From assembly GCA_019636285.1 (NCBI GenBank), contig JAHBXV010000041.1, positions 1-55,360 on the forward strand: a stretch of DNA of 55,360 bases, read 5' to 3'. Shown in pieces: positions 27,279 to 35,663 of the stretch (positions within the stretch are counted from its first letter, which is position 1; each line of letters begins with the position of its first letter). Position numbers and translations under genes: made by a program. The notes beneath the pieces were generated by a model, which was not told where the DNA came from, did no database searches, and was given only the letters and a program-made list of their open reading frames with translations. Source of the DNA: Planctomycetaceae bacterium (GTDB lineage: Bacteria > Planctomycetota > Planctomycetia > Planctomycetales > Planctomycetaceae).

Positions 27279-28946
27279 ATGACCCCGTTGACCCTGATCG
27301 CGACCACGGCCTTTGGTCTGGAAGCGGTTGTTGCCCGCGAACTGAAAGCCCTGGGATACACCGACCTGACCGTCGAGGATGGTCGCGTGGTCTTTCCCGG
27401 CGACCATAACGCCATCTGCCGCTGCAACTTGTGGCTGCGCTCGGCGGAGCGGGTGCTGATTCGGGTCGGGGAATTTCCCGCAGCCGATTTTGATTCCTTC
27501 TTTGACCAGACGACGGCTCTTCCGTGGGCGGAGTTCCTGCCGGTTGACGCCCGCTTTCCGGTCGATGGCAAGTCGGTCCGGTCGATGCTGCACCACACGC
27601 CCACCATTCAGGCAATGGCCAAGCGGGCGATCGCCGAAAACCTGAAGAAGACCTACCAGCGGCACTGGTTCCAGGAAACCGGGGCGGAATTCCCGATTGA
27701 AGTCTCGATCCTGAAAGATCGGGTCACATTCTCGATCGATACGTCGGGCGACGGCCTGCACAAACGCGGCTATCGCGAAATTGCCGGACCGGCTCCGCTC
27801 CGCGAAACCGTGGCCGCCGCGCTCGTGCAGCTCAGTTTCTGGAATCCCGAGCGCTATTTCCTCGACCCCTTTTGCGGGTCGGGAACGATTGCCATCGAAG
27901 CGGCACTTATCGGGCGGAATCGCGCCCCCGGATTGCAGCGCGACTTTCTGGCCGAGCAATGGCCCTGGCTGCCGAGAACCTGCTGGAAGGAGGCCCGCGA
28001 AGAGGCCAAGAGCCTGCAACGAACGGGTGCCATGCAACCCCTCGCCGCGTCGGACATCGATCGCAGGGCCATCAAGCTGGCGGCCATGCATGCCGAGGCG
28101 GCTGGGGTCTCGGGCGACATCACCTTCTCGAAGCTCGATTTTCTCGAGTTTCAGTCGACTCGCGAATACGGCGTCATCGTCTGCAATCCGCCTTATGGCG
28201 AACGCATGGGCGACTGGGAATCGGCCGAAGCGACGTACGACGACATGGCCGATGTCTGCGAAAATTTGCCCACATGGTCGGTCTACGTGCTCACGTCGCA
28301 CGAAGGCTTCGAGCGCCTTTTCCGCCGTCGGGCGGACCGCCGCCGCAAGTTGTACAACGGCCGCATCGAATGCACGTACTACCAGTTTTTCGGGCCGAAA
28401 CCGGGGCGCCCGGCCGACGCCGACGATCAAGCGATCGAACCTCCTCCTCCGCCACCACCGGTGGAGCCCCCGCCGCCCCGTTTCCAGTCGTCACCCCGAC
28501 CGGCTGGGGGTACGTTCCGGCCGGCTCAGTCCGGACGACGCCCCGCGCCCAGCGGCCAAGGCGGTCCGCCTCGACACCAGGGGAATCGACCGCCGCAGGG
28601 GGGTGCAGACCGCGGACCGGCAACTGGGAATCGACCACCGGGACCACCCGGAGCACGGCGTCCGGGTCCGCCTCGTCCGGCTGGTGAAGGGTCAACCGGT
28701 TATCGTCCCAGACGCCCCCCCGGCCCCTATCAGGCCGAAGGTGAGGGGACCGGTGACCGTCCGCGCCGCAAGTATGTTTCGCAAGGAGATCGTCCACCCG
28801 CTGGTGGCGGTCAGGGGGGACTGCCGCCGCGTCGCAAACAGGTAAAACGCACTGAAGGTGGTCCGCCGGGACCGCGTCCGTTCGGACCGCGGAAGAAAGT
28901 GACGAAGCGCCCGCCGCGCCGACCGCCGGGCGATCAGCAGTCGTAA
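27279..28946 (+). CDS. rlmL: RlmL-like 23S rRNA (guanine-N2) methyltransferase with long disordered tail
   Basis: The ATG at 27279 gives 555 residues. Order: THUMP region near the N terminus (LIATTAFGLEAVVARELKALGY at 4-25), a Rossmann methyltransferase with the SAM motif FLDPFCGSGTIAIEAA (about residues 196-211) and the N2-guanine NPPYGERMG motif (about 306-314) typical of the RlmL/YpsC/TRM11 group that makes m2G in 23S rRNA. Only the RlmL half is present: no RlmK-type second methyltransferase. From about residue 385 to 555 is a Pro/Gly/Arg-rich tail (PPPPPPVEPPPP, GNRPPGPPGARRPGPPRP) predicted to be disordered. The exact methylated position is inferred from family. Confidence 0.88.
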   Translation: MTPLTLIATTAFGLEAVVARELKALGYTDLTVEDGRVVFPGDHNAICRCNLWLRSAERVLIRVGEFPAADFDSFFDQTTALPWAEFLPVDARFPVDGKSVRSMLHHTPTIQAMAKRAIAENLKKTYQRHWFQETGAEFPIEVSILKDRVTFSIDTSGDGLHKRGYREIAGPAPLRETVAAALVQLSFWNPERYFLDPFCGSGTIAIEAALIGRNRAPGLQRDFLAEQWPWLPRTCWKEAREEAKSLQRTGAMQPLAASDIDRRAIKLAAMHAEAAGVSGDITFSKLDFLEFQSTREYGVIVCNPPYGERMGDWESAEATYDDMADVCENLPTWSVYVLTSHEGFERLFRRRADRRRKLYNGRIECTYYQFFGPKPGRPADADDQAIEPPPPPPPVEPPPPRFQSSPRPAGGTFRPAQSGRRPAPSGQGGPPRHQGNRPPQGGADRGPATGNRPPGPPGARRPGPPRPAGEGSTGYRPRRPPGPYQAEGEGTGDRPRRKYVSQGDRPPAGGGQGGLPPRRKQVKRTEGGPPGPRPFGPRKKVTKRPPRRPPGDQQS

Positions 28947-28988
28947 TACAAGGCTACGACTTCCGGCTCGAACGTGCCGCAGATGATG

Positions 28989-29945
28989 TCACGAAGCGCC
29001 CCGTGAGCGTTGATCGACGGGTACGTCGGCAGCGGGAGGCATGCCTTCCTGCGCTCGTTGCTGCTCGGTCACCGCAACGGCATTCTTCGACGGAACGATC
29101 CGCTTCCCATAGCGATTGGCATAGACCTGGGTGAACTCGGCCCCAAAGAACACGATCTGGGCCGAGTAGTACACCCAGACGAGCAGCACAATCAGCGAAC
29201 CGGCCACGCCGTAGGACGACGCGAGAGAGCTGCGGCCGAGATACAGGCCAATGGCCAGCTTCCCCAGAGTGAAGAGGACGGCCGTCAGCGCGGCCCCCAG
29301 CCAGACATCGCGCCAGGCGACTTCCGCATCCGGCACGTATTTGAAGATCAGCGCGAAGAGTCCAGTAAATACCGCCAGTGAGACCAGAACGTCGAAGATA
29401 CGCGAGACAATCTGATACCCCTCGAGCCAGTCGGAGGCGTAGCCAGCGACAAAGGACAGACCGGCGCTGACAACCAGCGACACGATCAGCAGGAAAGCGA
29501 CTCCCATCACCATCGCGATACTGAGAAAGCGATCCTGCACAAAGCCCCAGACGCCGCGACCGCCTTTGGGCGTCACTTCCCAGATGGTGTTCAAACTGTC
29601 CTGCAACTGGCCAAAGACGCCCGATGCTCCCGCGATCAGCGTGATCAGGCTGAAGACCGTGGCGATTGTGCCGGACTCCGGATGGTTGGCGCTTTCCAGC
29701 ATCGCCTGAATGGCTTCGGCCCCGGTCTCGCCGATCATCGACTGCATCTGACGTTCGATTTCCCCGCGAGCCGCCTCCTCGCCGAAAAACACCGCCGCGA
29801 CACGTAGCGACAGCACCAGCAGCGGAGCGATGGAGAGAGCCGTATAAAAGGCGAGCGCGGCTCCCAGGCGAGGAACCTTGTCCTCATTCCATTCAGCAAC
29901 CGTCTGGGTGAACAAACCGACGACATCACGGCGGGGCAGACTCAT
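28989..29945 (-). CDS. YihY/BrkB family membrane protein
   Basis: 318 residues with about six hydrophobic segments. The family signature is visible: LFTQTVAEWNEDKVPRLGAALAFYTALSIAPLLVL at the N terminus, LNTIWEVTPKGGRGVWGFVQDRFLS (about 115-139), and YSAQIVFFGAEFTQVYANRYG near the end. Called tRNA-processing ribonuclease BN in some old records, but members are membrane proteins of unknown role. The hydrophilic C-terminal ~35 residues (AVTEQQRAQEG) are extra. Convergent with the RlmL-like gene (42 bp apart). Confidence 0.9.
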   Translation of the reverse strand: MSLPRRDVVGLFTQTVAEWNEDKVPRLGAALAFYTALSIAPLLVLSLRVAAVFFGEEAARGEIERQMQSMIGETGAEAIQAMLESANHPESGTIATVFSLITLIAGASGVFGQLQDSLNTIWEVTPKGGRGVWGFVQDRFLSIAMVMGVAFLLIVSLVVSAGLSFVAGYASDWLEGYQIVSRIFDVLVSLAVFTGLFALIFKYVPDAEVAWRDVWLGAALTAVLFTLGKLAIGLYLGRSSLASSYGVAGSLIVLLVWVYYSAQIVFFGAEFTQVYANRYGKRIVPSKNAVAVTEQQRAQEGMPPAADVPVDQRSRGAS

Positions 29946-30149
29946 GAGCGACCTCCGTCTGTCGGAGCGAATCGATCAAACGGTCCCTGGTACCTGCACT
30001 CCGCAACTCCAGTCTGCAAACGAGGTGCCTTTTCCCAGCCAATCGCCGAAAGCGCGCCGAGCGAGCGAGTTGGAGTACTCAGCCCCTCACCCCACCTGGA
30101 AGAGCGATGACTGTGGCAAAGCTTTAATCATGCGTTCGCTCACCCGATT

Positions 30150-30384
30150 CGCCCCGGCGGGCTGGCCCCGCCGGACGGAAAGTTTGTTGGCTAGATACAT
30201 CACCACCAATTTCCCCCTCGTTTCGGCTCCCCTGCCGGCTTGCCCGGCAGGAAGCCAAGTCTGGCAGCCCATGGACCAGCCATCAAACTTTCGCCCCGGC
30301 CAGGCAAGCTGGCCGGGGGCGGGCCTAGTCGCGGTCTCGTTCTAGCTGTCAAACTCCCGCTCCCACCGGTCAAGCCGGTGGGGG
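30150..30384. repeat. Cluster of four GC-rich hairpins
   Basis: Four hairpins lie in the 487-bp gap between the BrkB-family and DUF1080 genes: CCGGCGG/CCGCCGG (30154-30174), CCTGCCGG/CCGGCAGG (30231-30251), CGCCCCGGCCAG/CTGGCCGGGGGCG (30292-30321) and CCCACCGG/CCGGTGGG (30362-30382). The loops of three contain GGCTTGC, GCAAGC or TCAAGC-like cores, as if derived from one ancestor. They also end the transcript of the DUF1080 gene. Confidence 0.65.
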
Positions 30385-30432
30385 ACGACGAAAACAGGCG
30401 TAACGGCGCAGCGTAGCATTCAGCCCCGGCGA

Positions 30433-31188
30433 CTATGGTCGCTGCGCGGTCAGCTCGGTCAACTCGCGAATCCAGATATTTCGGAACTGGACCGGGTTGC
30501 CGTGAAACTGAAGGTGAATGGGCCCCTGTTCGCCGTGCGATTGATAGGCGGGTGGGCTGTCCCAAGCGGTGGTTCCCAGGATCTCGGTGTGATTCTGGAC
30601 CAGCACGCCGTTGTGAAGGACGGTGACATGGCCGGGCTTCGTCAACTGGCCATTCCCATCAAAGTGGGGCCGTTCAAAGATGATGTCGTAGGTCTGCCAT
30701 TCACCGGGCGGACGACTGGCATTCACGAGCGGCGGTTTCGTTTTGTAAAGCGCCGCGCACTGCCCGTCGACGTATGTGTCGTTTTCGTGCGAATCGAGGA
30801 TCTGAACCTCGTAGCGGCCCATCAGGTAGACGCCGCTGTTGCCGCGCCCCTGCCCGCTTCCGGATATCTCGGCCGGGGTTGCGAACTCCAGGTGCAACTG
30901 GCAGTCCCCAAACTCCTGCTTCGTGGTGATGCCGGATTTCGCAGCCGTCGCGACCCCATCAGCGATCAGCCAGTTTTCGCCGTCGACCCACTGGTCGAGC
31001 GACTGGCCATCGAACAGTACGATGGCATCGGCCGGCGGGCCGCCCACCGGACCCGGGTCCACCACCGGAGGCTGCTGCCAGACAATGCCGCTGACCCATT
31101 CTTTCGCGGCGACGCTCAAGGCTCCGCTGGAGACGGCGATGGCCAGTCCCGCTGCGATCAACGATCGATTTTGAGGCATTCGAATCAT
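30433..31188 (-). CDS. DUF1080 (3-keto-disaccharide hydrolase-like) secreted protein
   Basis: 251 residues with an N-terminal signal peptide (MIRMPQNRSLIAAGLAIAVS, cleavage after about SVAA, residue 28). The rest is the DUF1080 concanavalin-like fold: VLFDGQSLDQWV, WLIADGVATAA, GDCQLHLEFATP, GRGNSGVYLMGRYEVQILDS and NIWIRELTEL near the end. Members hydrolyse 3-keto-glycosides or act in related sugar degradation. Planctomycetes carry many. The export signal puts it outside the inner membrane. Confidence 0.92.
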   Translation of the reverse strand: MIRMPQNRSLIAAGLAIAVSSGALSVAAKEWVSGIVWQQPPVVDPGPVGGPPADAIVLFDGQSLDQWVDGENWLIADGVATAAKSGITTKQEFGDCQLHLEFATPAEISGSGQGRGNSGVYLMGRYEVQILDSHENDTYVDGQCAALYKTKPPLVNASRPPGEWQTYDIIFERPHFDGNGQLTKPGHVTVLHNGVLVQNHTEILGTTAWDSPPAYQSHGEQGPIHLQFHGNPVQFRNIWIRELTELTAQRP

Positions 31189-31382
31189 TTGAAAAGTCCC
31201 AGTCGCGGGTCGTGGTGTCGAATTTTTGCGTTACAGGCAGCATAAGCCCGACAACCGGCCGGGAACAACGATCCCATCGAGGCCGCTCCTTGTTCGAGGT
31301 TGGCTGGGGTGGTTACACTCTGCGGTTCGCGGCCGCCTTGCGGCCTGACTTCGATTGTCTTTGCCGTGCGAGAGGTTACGTC

Positions 31383-32483
31383 GTGCCGGAATCGTCGCCA
31401 ACAATGACTCTGCCAACCTGGGACTCGCTGGCGGACCGGGTTCTTGCCGGTCACGAACTGACGCGCGACGAGGGGCTCGCCGTCCTGAATTGCCCCGACG
31501 ACGAGCTGCTCTCGCTGCTGGCCGCCGTCTATCGCGTCCGGCGGCACTATTTTGGCCACAAGGTCCACCTTTACTACCTGAAGAATGCCAAGAGCGGCCT
31601 CTGCCCGGAAGACTGCGGCTATTGCTCGCAATCGGTCGTCTCCGGCGCGGAGATCCCCCGCTACGCGATGCTGAATGAAGCCAAGCTGATGGAAGGGGCC
31701 GAGCAGGCGGTCGCCGCCCAGGCTCGCACGTATTGCATCGTCGCTTCGGGACGCGGGCCATCGAATCGCGAGGTCGACCACATTGCCAAGGTCGTCGGTC
31801 GCATCAAAGCCGAGCATGGTCTGCACATCTGCTGCTGCCTCGGTCTGTTGTCGACCGAGCAGGCGCAACGGCTCAAAGAGGCCGGCGTCGATCGCATCAA
31901 CCACAACCTCAATACCAGCCGGGCGTTTTACGACCGCATCTGTTCAACGCATTCGTACCAGGACCGTCTCGATACGCTGCGCGTCGCGCGGGATGCCGGG
32001 ATGGAGTTGTGCAGCGGGCTGATCGTGGGCATGGGCGAGACGCTGGCTGACATCGTCGATGTGGCATTTGAGCTGAAGGCGCTCGACGTGCAGTCGATTC
32101 CCGTCAACTTCCTGACGTCGATCGACGGGACACCGCTCGAAGAAACTCATGAACTGAATCCGCGTTATTGCCTGAAGGCACTCTGTCTGTTCCGCCTGGT
32201 TCATCCGTCGGTCGAAATCCGGGTTTCGGGCGGTCGCGAAGTGAATCTGCGATCGATGCAGGCGATGAGTCTGTATGCGGCGAACTCGATGTTCGTCAGC
32301 GATTACCTGACGACCAAGGGCCAGGCGGCGGAAGACGACTTCCAGATGGTTCGCGACCTGGGGTTTGAAATCATCGTGGGCGATCACGATGCCGCGCGGC
32401 TGCTCGCGGGCGAGAGCGTTGTAACGGAAACGAACAGCGGCTGCTCGACAACTTGCGAACCCTGTCAGGCCTCCGCAAACTGA
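31383..32483 (+). CDS. bioB: Biotin synthase
   Basis: BioB inserts sulfur into dethiobiotin, a radical-SAM step of biotin synthesis. A GTG at 31383 (AGAGG 8 bases upstream) gives 366 residues starting VPESSPTMTLPTWD; an ATG at 31404 is also possible. The SAM cluster motif CPEDCGYC (C-x3-C-x2-C) lies about 82 residues in, followed by CSQSVVSG. Further Cys in the CCCLGLL stretch fit the second Fe-S site. The tail is Cys-containing (CSTTCEPCQASAN), an unusual extra. The upstream frame to 31212 is ruled unlikely. No other bio gene is near. Confidence 0.95.
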   Translation: MPESSPTMTLPTWDSLADRVLAGHELTRDEGLAVLNCPDDELLSLLAAVYRVRRHYFGHKVHLYYLKNAKSGLCPEDCGYCSQSVVSGAEIPRYAMLNEAKLMEGAEQAVAAQARTYCIVASGRGPSNREVDHIAKVVGRIKAEHGLHICCCLGLLSTEQAQRLKEAGVDRINHNLNTSRAFYDRICSTHSYQDRLDTLRVARDAGMELCSGLIVGMGETLADIVDVAFELKALDVQSIPVNFLTSIDGTPLEETHELNPRYCLKALCLFRLVHPSVEIRVSGGREVNLRSMQAMSLYAANSMFVSDYLTTKGQAAEDDFQMVRDLGFEIIVGDHDAARLLAGESVVTETNSGCSTTCEPCQASAN

Positions 32484-32554
32484 ATTGCGATTGTCCGAAA
32501 GACTTCAAAAGCATGCCATTGTTCGCTGCTTAGTTTTGTCTCTGCTGAGTTTTC

Positions 32555-32630
32555 GTGTGCCACTGGCTCCGCCAGTGTGCCTTAAGTCGACCGGGAACAA
32601 TGAGATGCACTGGCATAGCCAGTGGCACAC
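32555..32630. repeat. Repeat family A, full composite copy (inverted relative to 12739)
   Basis: GTGCCACTGGCTCCGCCAGT at the left and ACTGGCATAGCCAGTGGCAC at the right bracket CTTAAG, GTCGA and CAGTGCATCT-like cores, matching the reverse complement of the copy at 12739-12814. Confidence 0.85.
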
Positions 32631-32668
32631 ATCTGTGAATTTCACTCTGCCTGTGTAGTCCGACCGCC

Positions 32669-33733
32669 ATGCGATTGCGCGACTCGACCGGCCGCTTGCT
32701 GACGACATTGGGGCCGGTCCTCGCCGTGCTCATCGTCTTCGCCGGTTTCGCCATCGCGGAACGAGCCATGCTTGAACCGGGGCGCAGGCCCGTCTTTCTG
32801 ACGGCTGACAACGTCCGGGCCATCGTGGTCAACAGCGGGTCCGTCGGGATCTGCGCGCTGGGAATGACGGCGATTGTCATCGCTGGCGGGATCGACCTCT
32901 CGGTGGGGACCGGATTAGCACTGTGCGCGACGGTGCTGGCCGTCTGCCTGCGGGCCGACTGGTCGCCCAGCATGGCGGTCCTTTTTACGCTCTTGATTGG
33001 CGCTTTGCTGGGGAGCATTAACGGGGGACTGATCAGCCTCCTTCGCGTCCCCGCCTTCATCGTCACTTTGGGAACCATGCAGATTTATCTGGGGGTCGGC
33101 AAACTGGTGGCCGAGTCGGCTGGTGGGGCGGCGACCGTTCGTCCGGACATCAACACCCAGGTTCCGTCGTGGATGCAGGAGCTTCTTAGCACGCGCTCGC
33201 AGGCTCTCTGGCCATCTTATAAGACGGGAATGCCGCTCGATTCGGTCCTCGACTGGCTGCGGTATCCATCGGGTATCTGGATCGGACTGGTCTTCGCGGT
33301 GCTGCTGGCGGCCGTGCTGCGGTACACGGTTTTTGGCCGGTACGTCTATGCGCTGGGGTCGAGCGAAGCCACAGCCCGGTTGTGCGGCATCAACGTTCCG
33401 TTTTACCGCATAGCCATCTACACGCTGGGCGGGCTGTTCGTGGGACTCGCGGGCATCTATCAGTTCTCCCGGCTGAGCAGCGGCAATCCCACGTCGGGGT
33501 TGGGGCTTGAATTGAAGGTGATCGCAGCCGTGGTGATCGGCGGCGGCAGCCTCAGCGGGGGTCGCGGCTCGGTCCTTGGGACGCTCGCGGGGGCGGCACT
33601 GATGTCGGTGATCGCCAGCGGTTGCACGCAGTTGGGCCTTCGAAACCCGATCCAGGACGTGGTGCTGGGGATCATCATCGTCGCGGCGGTGACGCTCGAC
33701 CAGTTGCGCGAACGCAAACTTCGCGCGGCATGA
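32669..33733 (+). CDS. ABC transporter permease, ribose/sugar type (RbsC-like)
   Basis: 354 residues, about ten hydrophobic segments. The family signature is clear: [14 protein letters not shown]-terminally, [22 protein letters not shown] (about 69-90), [22 protein letters not shown], and in the C-terminal half [37 protein letters not shown] with the EAA-type loop, plus [20 protein letters not shown]. The cognate ATPase is not in the window and the binding protein at 41316-42329 may or may not be the partner. Monocistronic here. Confidence 0.9.
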   Translation: MRLRDSTGRLLTTLGPVLAVLIVFAGFAIAERAMLEPGRRPVFLTADNVRAIVVNSGSVGICALGMTAIVIAGGIDLSVGTGLALCATVLAVCLRADWSPSMAVLFTLLIGALLGSINGGLISLLRVPAFIVTLGTMQIYLGVGKLVAESAGGAATVRPDINTQVPSWMQELLSTRSQALWPSYKTGMPLDSVLDWLRYPSGIWIGLVFAVLLAAVLRYTVFGRYVYALGSSEATARLCGINVPFYRIAIYTLGGLFVGLAGIYQFSRLSSGNPTSGLGLELKVIAAVVIGGGSLSGGRGSVLGTLAGAALMSVIASGCTQLGLRNPIQDVVLGIIIVAAVTLDQLRERKLRAA

Positions 33734-33776
33734 GACAGAGAGCGTTATTTTCGTGGGCGAATGGAAACGAGAGAAA

Positions 33777-33806
33777 GGCACACTGGCGGAGCCAGTGGCA
33801 CACGAA
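33777..33806. repeat. Repeat family A, short copy
   Basis: GGCACACTGGCGGAGCCAGT followed by GGCACACGAA; lies 43 bp past the permease stop. Confidence 0.75.
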
Positions 33807-33882
33807 CGACGAGGCCGAGCCTAGGGACTAGCTATCTCGTGGACAAGACACGGAAGTCCCGGCGAACCTACAATAGTTCTCC

Positions 33883-34518
33883 ATGAGCCAGCTTCTTCCC
33901 TCTTCGTTCTTGTTCCGCTTCCGCTGGGCTGTGCCGCGTGTCGAGGGTATCCCGCGCGAGAAGGGAACGGCCCTACTCGACTTGCCGGAATCCTGTCGTC
34001 TGACATTGCCGGACCTGGACCGGACGAATGCCCCGCTCGAACTGGCGATGGGCTGGAACGAAGACGGCGTGGGGTTGATGGCGACTCGCACCGGACTGCG
34101 CCCGCTCGAAAGTCGTCAGCCGCTGGTTGTCACCTGGGATCTCTGGTTCGACACGCGGGCGACGCAAACCGTTCACCGCGCGACGCGGTTCTGCCAGCAC
34201 TTCGCGGTCGCGGCGACAACAAAGTCCCCGCGCGGGACCGTGCAGTCGCTCGAAATCGCGCGGTCCCGTGAAGAGCACCGCCCGGCCGATGCATCCGGCT
34301 GCAGGGCTCTCTTGACCCATTCCGGCGATCAGTATCGGTTCGAAGTCTGGTTTCCGCAGGCGGCCCTTCCCGGCTACGATCCGGCTGTCTCTCGTCAACT
34401 GGGGTTCTACAGCTTGATTCGCGACTCGCAGCAGGAAGCCATTCCGCTCCTGATGAACGAAGACTTTCCCTTCGAGCATGACCCCAGCCTGTGGCAGACC
34501 CTGGTTCTGGAAGATTAA
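33883..34518 (+). CDS. Hypothetical protein, CBM9/DOMON-like pattern
   Basis: 211 residues from ATG 33883. The product is beta-rich and soluble with LLPSSFLFRFRWAVPR, MGWNEDGVGLMATRTG, LVVTWDLWFDTR and LGFYSLIRDSQQ in an order resembling the CBM9-like sandwich seen in some planctomycete proteins. No signal peptide and no catalytic residues seen. Function unknown. Followed by a family C repeat before the HAD gene. Confidence 0.65.
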   Translation: MSQLLPSSFLFRFRWAVPRVEGIPREKGTALLDLPESCRLTLPDLDRTNAPLELAMGWNEDGVGLMATRTGLRPLESRQPLVVTWDLWFDTRATQTVHRATRFCQHFAVAATTKSPRGTVQSLEIARSREEHRPADASGCRALLTHSGDQYRFEVWFPQAALPGYDPAVSRQLGFYSLIRDSQQEAIPLLMNEDFPFEHDPSLWQTLVLED

Positions 34519-34604
34519 GCGCTCGGCTAGCGTCCACCTTTCCCGCAACGGGAGCGTTTCGCGGTCGAATTTCGGGAACCGACCCGCGCAAAATCTGTCA
34601 CACT

Positions 34605-34690
34605 GTAGTACCGTCAAAACCCTCTGGACGTCCGAAACATTGCTGAATTTGCAGGGTTTTCCGGGCCGCCAACCGGGTTTTGACAGAGGC
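34605..34690 (+). repeat. Repeat family C copy 1
   Basis: GTAGTACCGTCAAAACCCTC opens the element, which ends CCGGGTTTTGACAGAGG after about 86 bp. Copies 2 (37200-37286, minus) and 3 (38005-38090, plus) share the same ends, CTCTGGACG and GGTTTTGACGG. It ends 45 bp before the HAD start. Confidence 0.85.
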
Positions 34691-34735
34691 ATCACTGATG
34701 CCCGTTCCCGCCTTTTTCATAAGACCCATGCACGC

Positions 34736-35431
34736 ATGACCGTTCTGCTCTTCGACATTGATGGAACCCTGCTCCACGCCGGGGGAGCCGGCCAGGCCGC
34801 CATGGAACTGGCGCTCGCGGAGGAGTTTGATCGCCGCGAAAAGGTCCACGGAATTCCCACGGCCGGCCGAACCGATCGCGCGATTTCCGCCGATCTGTTC
34901 AAGTTTCACGACCTCGCGCTGACAGACGAAAATATCGAGAAGTTCAAACGAGCCTACTTTCAACGGCTGCCGCACGCCTTACAGAACCTTGGAGGAGCCG
35001 TTCTGCCGGGCGTTCCCGATTTGCTGTCGGCGCTTTCGGGCGATGTCCATTGGCTCTTGGGGCTATTGACTGGCAACTTTGCCGAAGGGGCGGCCCTGAA
35101 GCTGCGCCACTTTGGGCTTAACGAGCACTTTGGCTTTGGAGCGTATGGCGATCTTCACGTTGAACGGAATGACGTGGCGACGATTGCCTGGAGTGAAACC
35201 CAGCGACGGCGGCCGCTTGCCTTGCCGGAAGAAGTGTGGGTGATTGGAGATACGCCAGCCGACATCGCCTGCGGCCGAGCCATTGGCGCGAAAACCCTCG
35301 CGGTAGCGACCGGCTACTACACCCTCGACCAGTTGAAGATCTGCGAACCCGACTTCCTGTGTGCCGATCTGGCCGATACCGAGGCGATTCTTGATGTCTT
35401 CCGAGGCGCTCTCCCAAAGATGGCAAAATGA
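34736..35431 (+). CDS. HAD-family hydrolase
   Basis: ATG 34736 gives 231 residues. HAD motif I FDIDGTLLHAGG (about residues 5-16), motif II-like LGLLTGNF (Thr), and motif IV VWVIGDTPADIACGRA are all visible, with the cap helices between. Such enzymes dephosphorylate sugar phosphates or nucleotides; phosphoglycolate phosphatase is a common annotation but the substrate is not determined. A 86-codon upstream extension passes through repeat C and is not coding. Confidence 0.9.
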   Translation: MTVLLFDIDGTLLHAGGAGQAAMELALAEEFDRREKVHGIPTAGRTDRAISADLFKFHDLALTDENIEKFKRAYFQRLPHALQNLGGAVLPGVPDLLSALSGDVHWLLGLLTGNFAEGAALKLRHFGLNEHFGFGAYGDLHVERNDVATIAWSETQRRRPLALPEEVWVIGDTPADIACGRAIGAKTLAVATGYYTLDQLKICEPDFLCADLADTEAILDVFRGALPKMAK

Positions 35432-35566
35432 ATCGACGGACATTCCATCGAGGGGGCCTCTGCCTGTAGCCTCAATGAGTCTTGTCTATTTCCAATCGAT
35501 ATGAAGACCCCGCTTGCGGCAGCTTGCGCGATCCGGCGCGGCGGTGAGATCTGGCTCGTGGAGCAG

Positions 35567-35650
35567 TTTTCAAAACCCGGTCGGCGCTTGGGATGGCGTC
35601 TAGAATTTCAGTGGAATTCGCAGTGACCTAGAGGGTTTTGAATTCACCTG
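35567..35650 (-). repeat. Degenerate copy of repeat family C
   Basis: CAAAACCCGGTCGGCG at about 35571-35586 and CTAGAGGGTTTTGAATTCAC at about 35628-35647 keep the ends of the minus-strand copy, with a diverged middle. Weak copy. Confidence 0.45.
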
Positions 35651-35663
35651 TAGAAGGAACGTC

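Noticed and set aside
30433-31188. DUF1080 protein as a proven 3-keto-disaccharide hydrolase
   Set aside because: The fold is clear but the substrate is not visible in the sequence, so only the family is named.
34478-34735. Upstream extension of the HAD hydrolase
   Set aside because: The extension runs through repeat C and the end of the preceding gene; HAD motif I starts right after the ATG at 34736.
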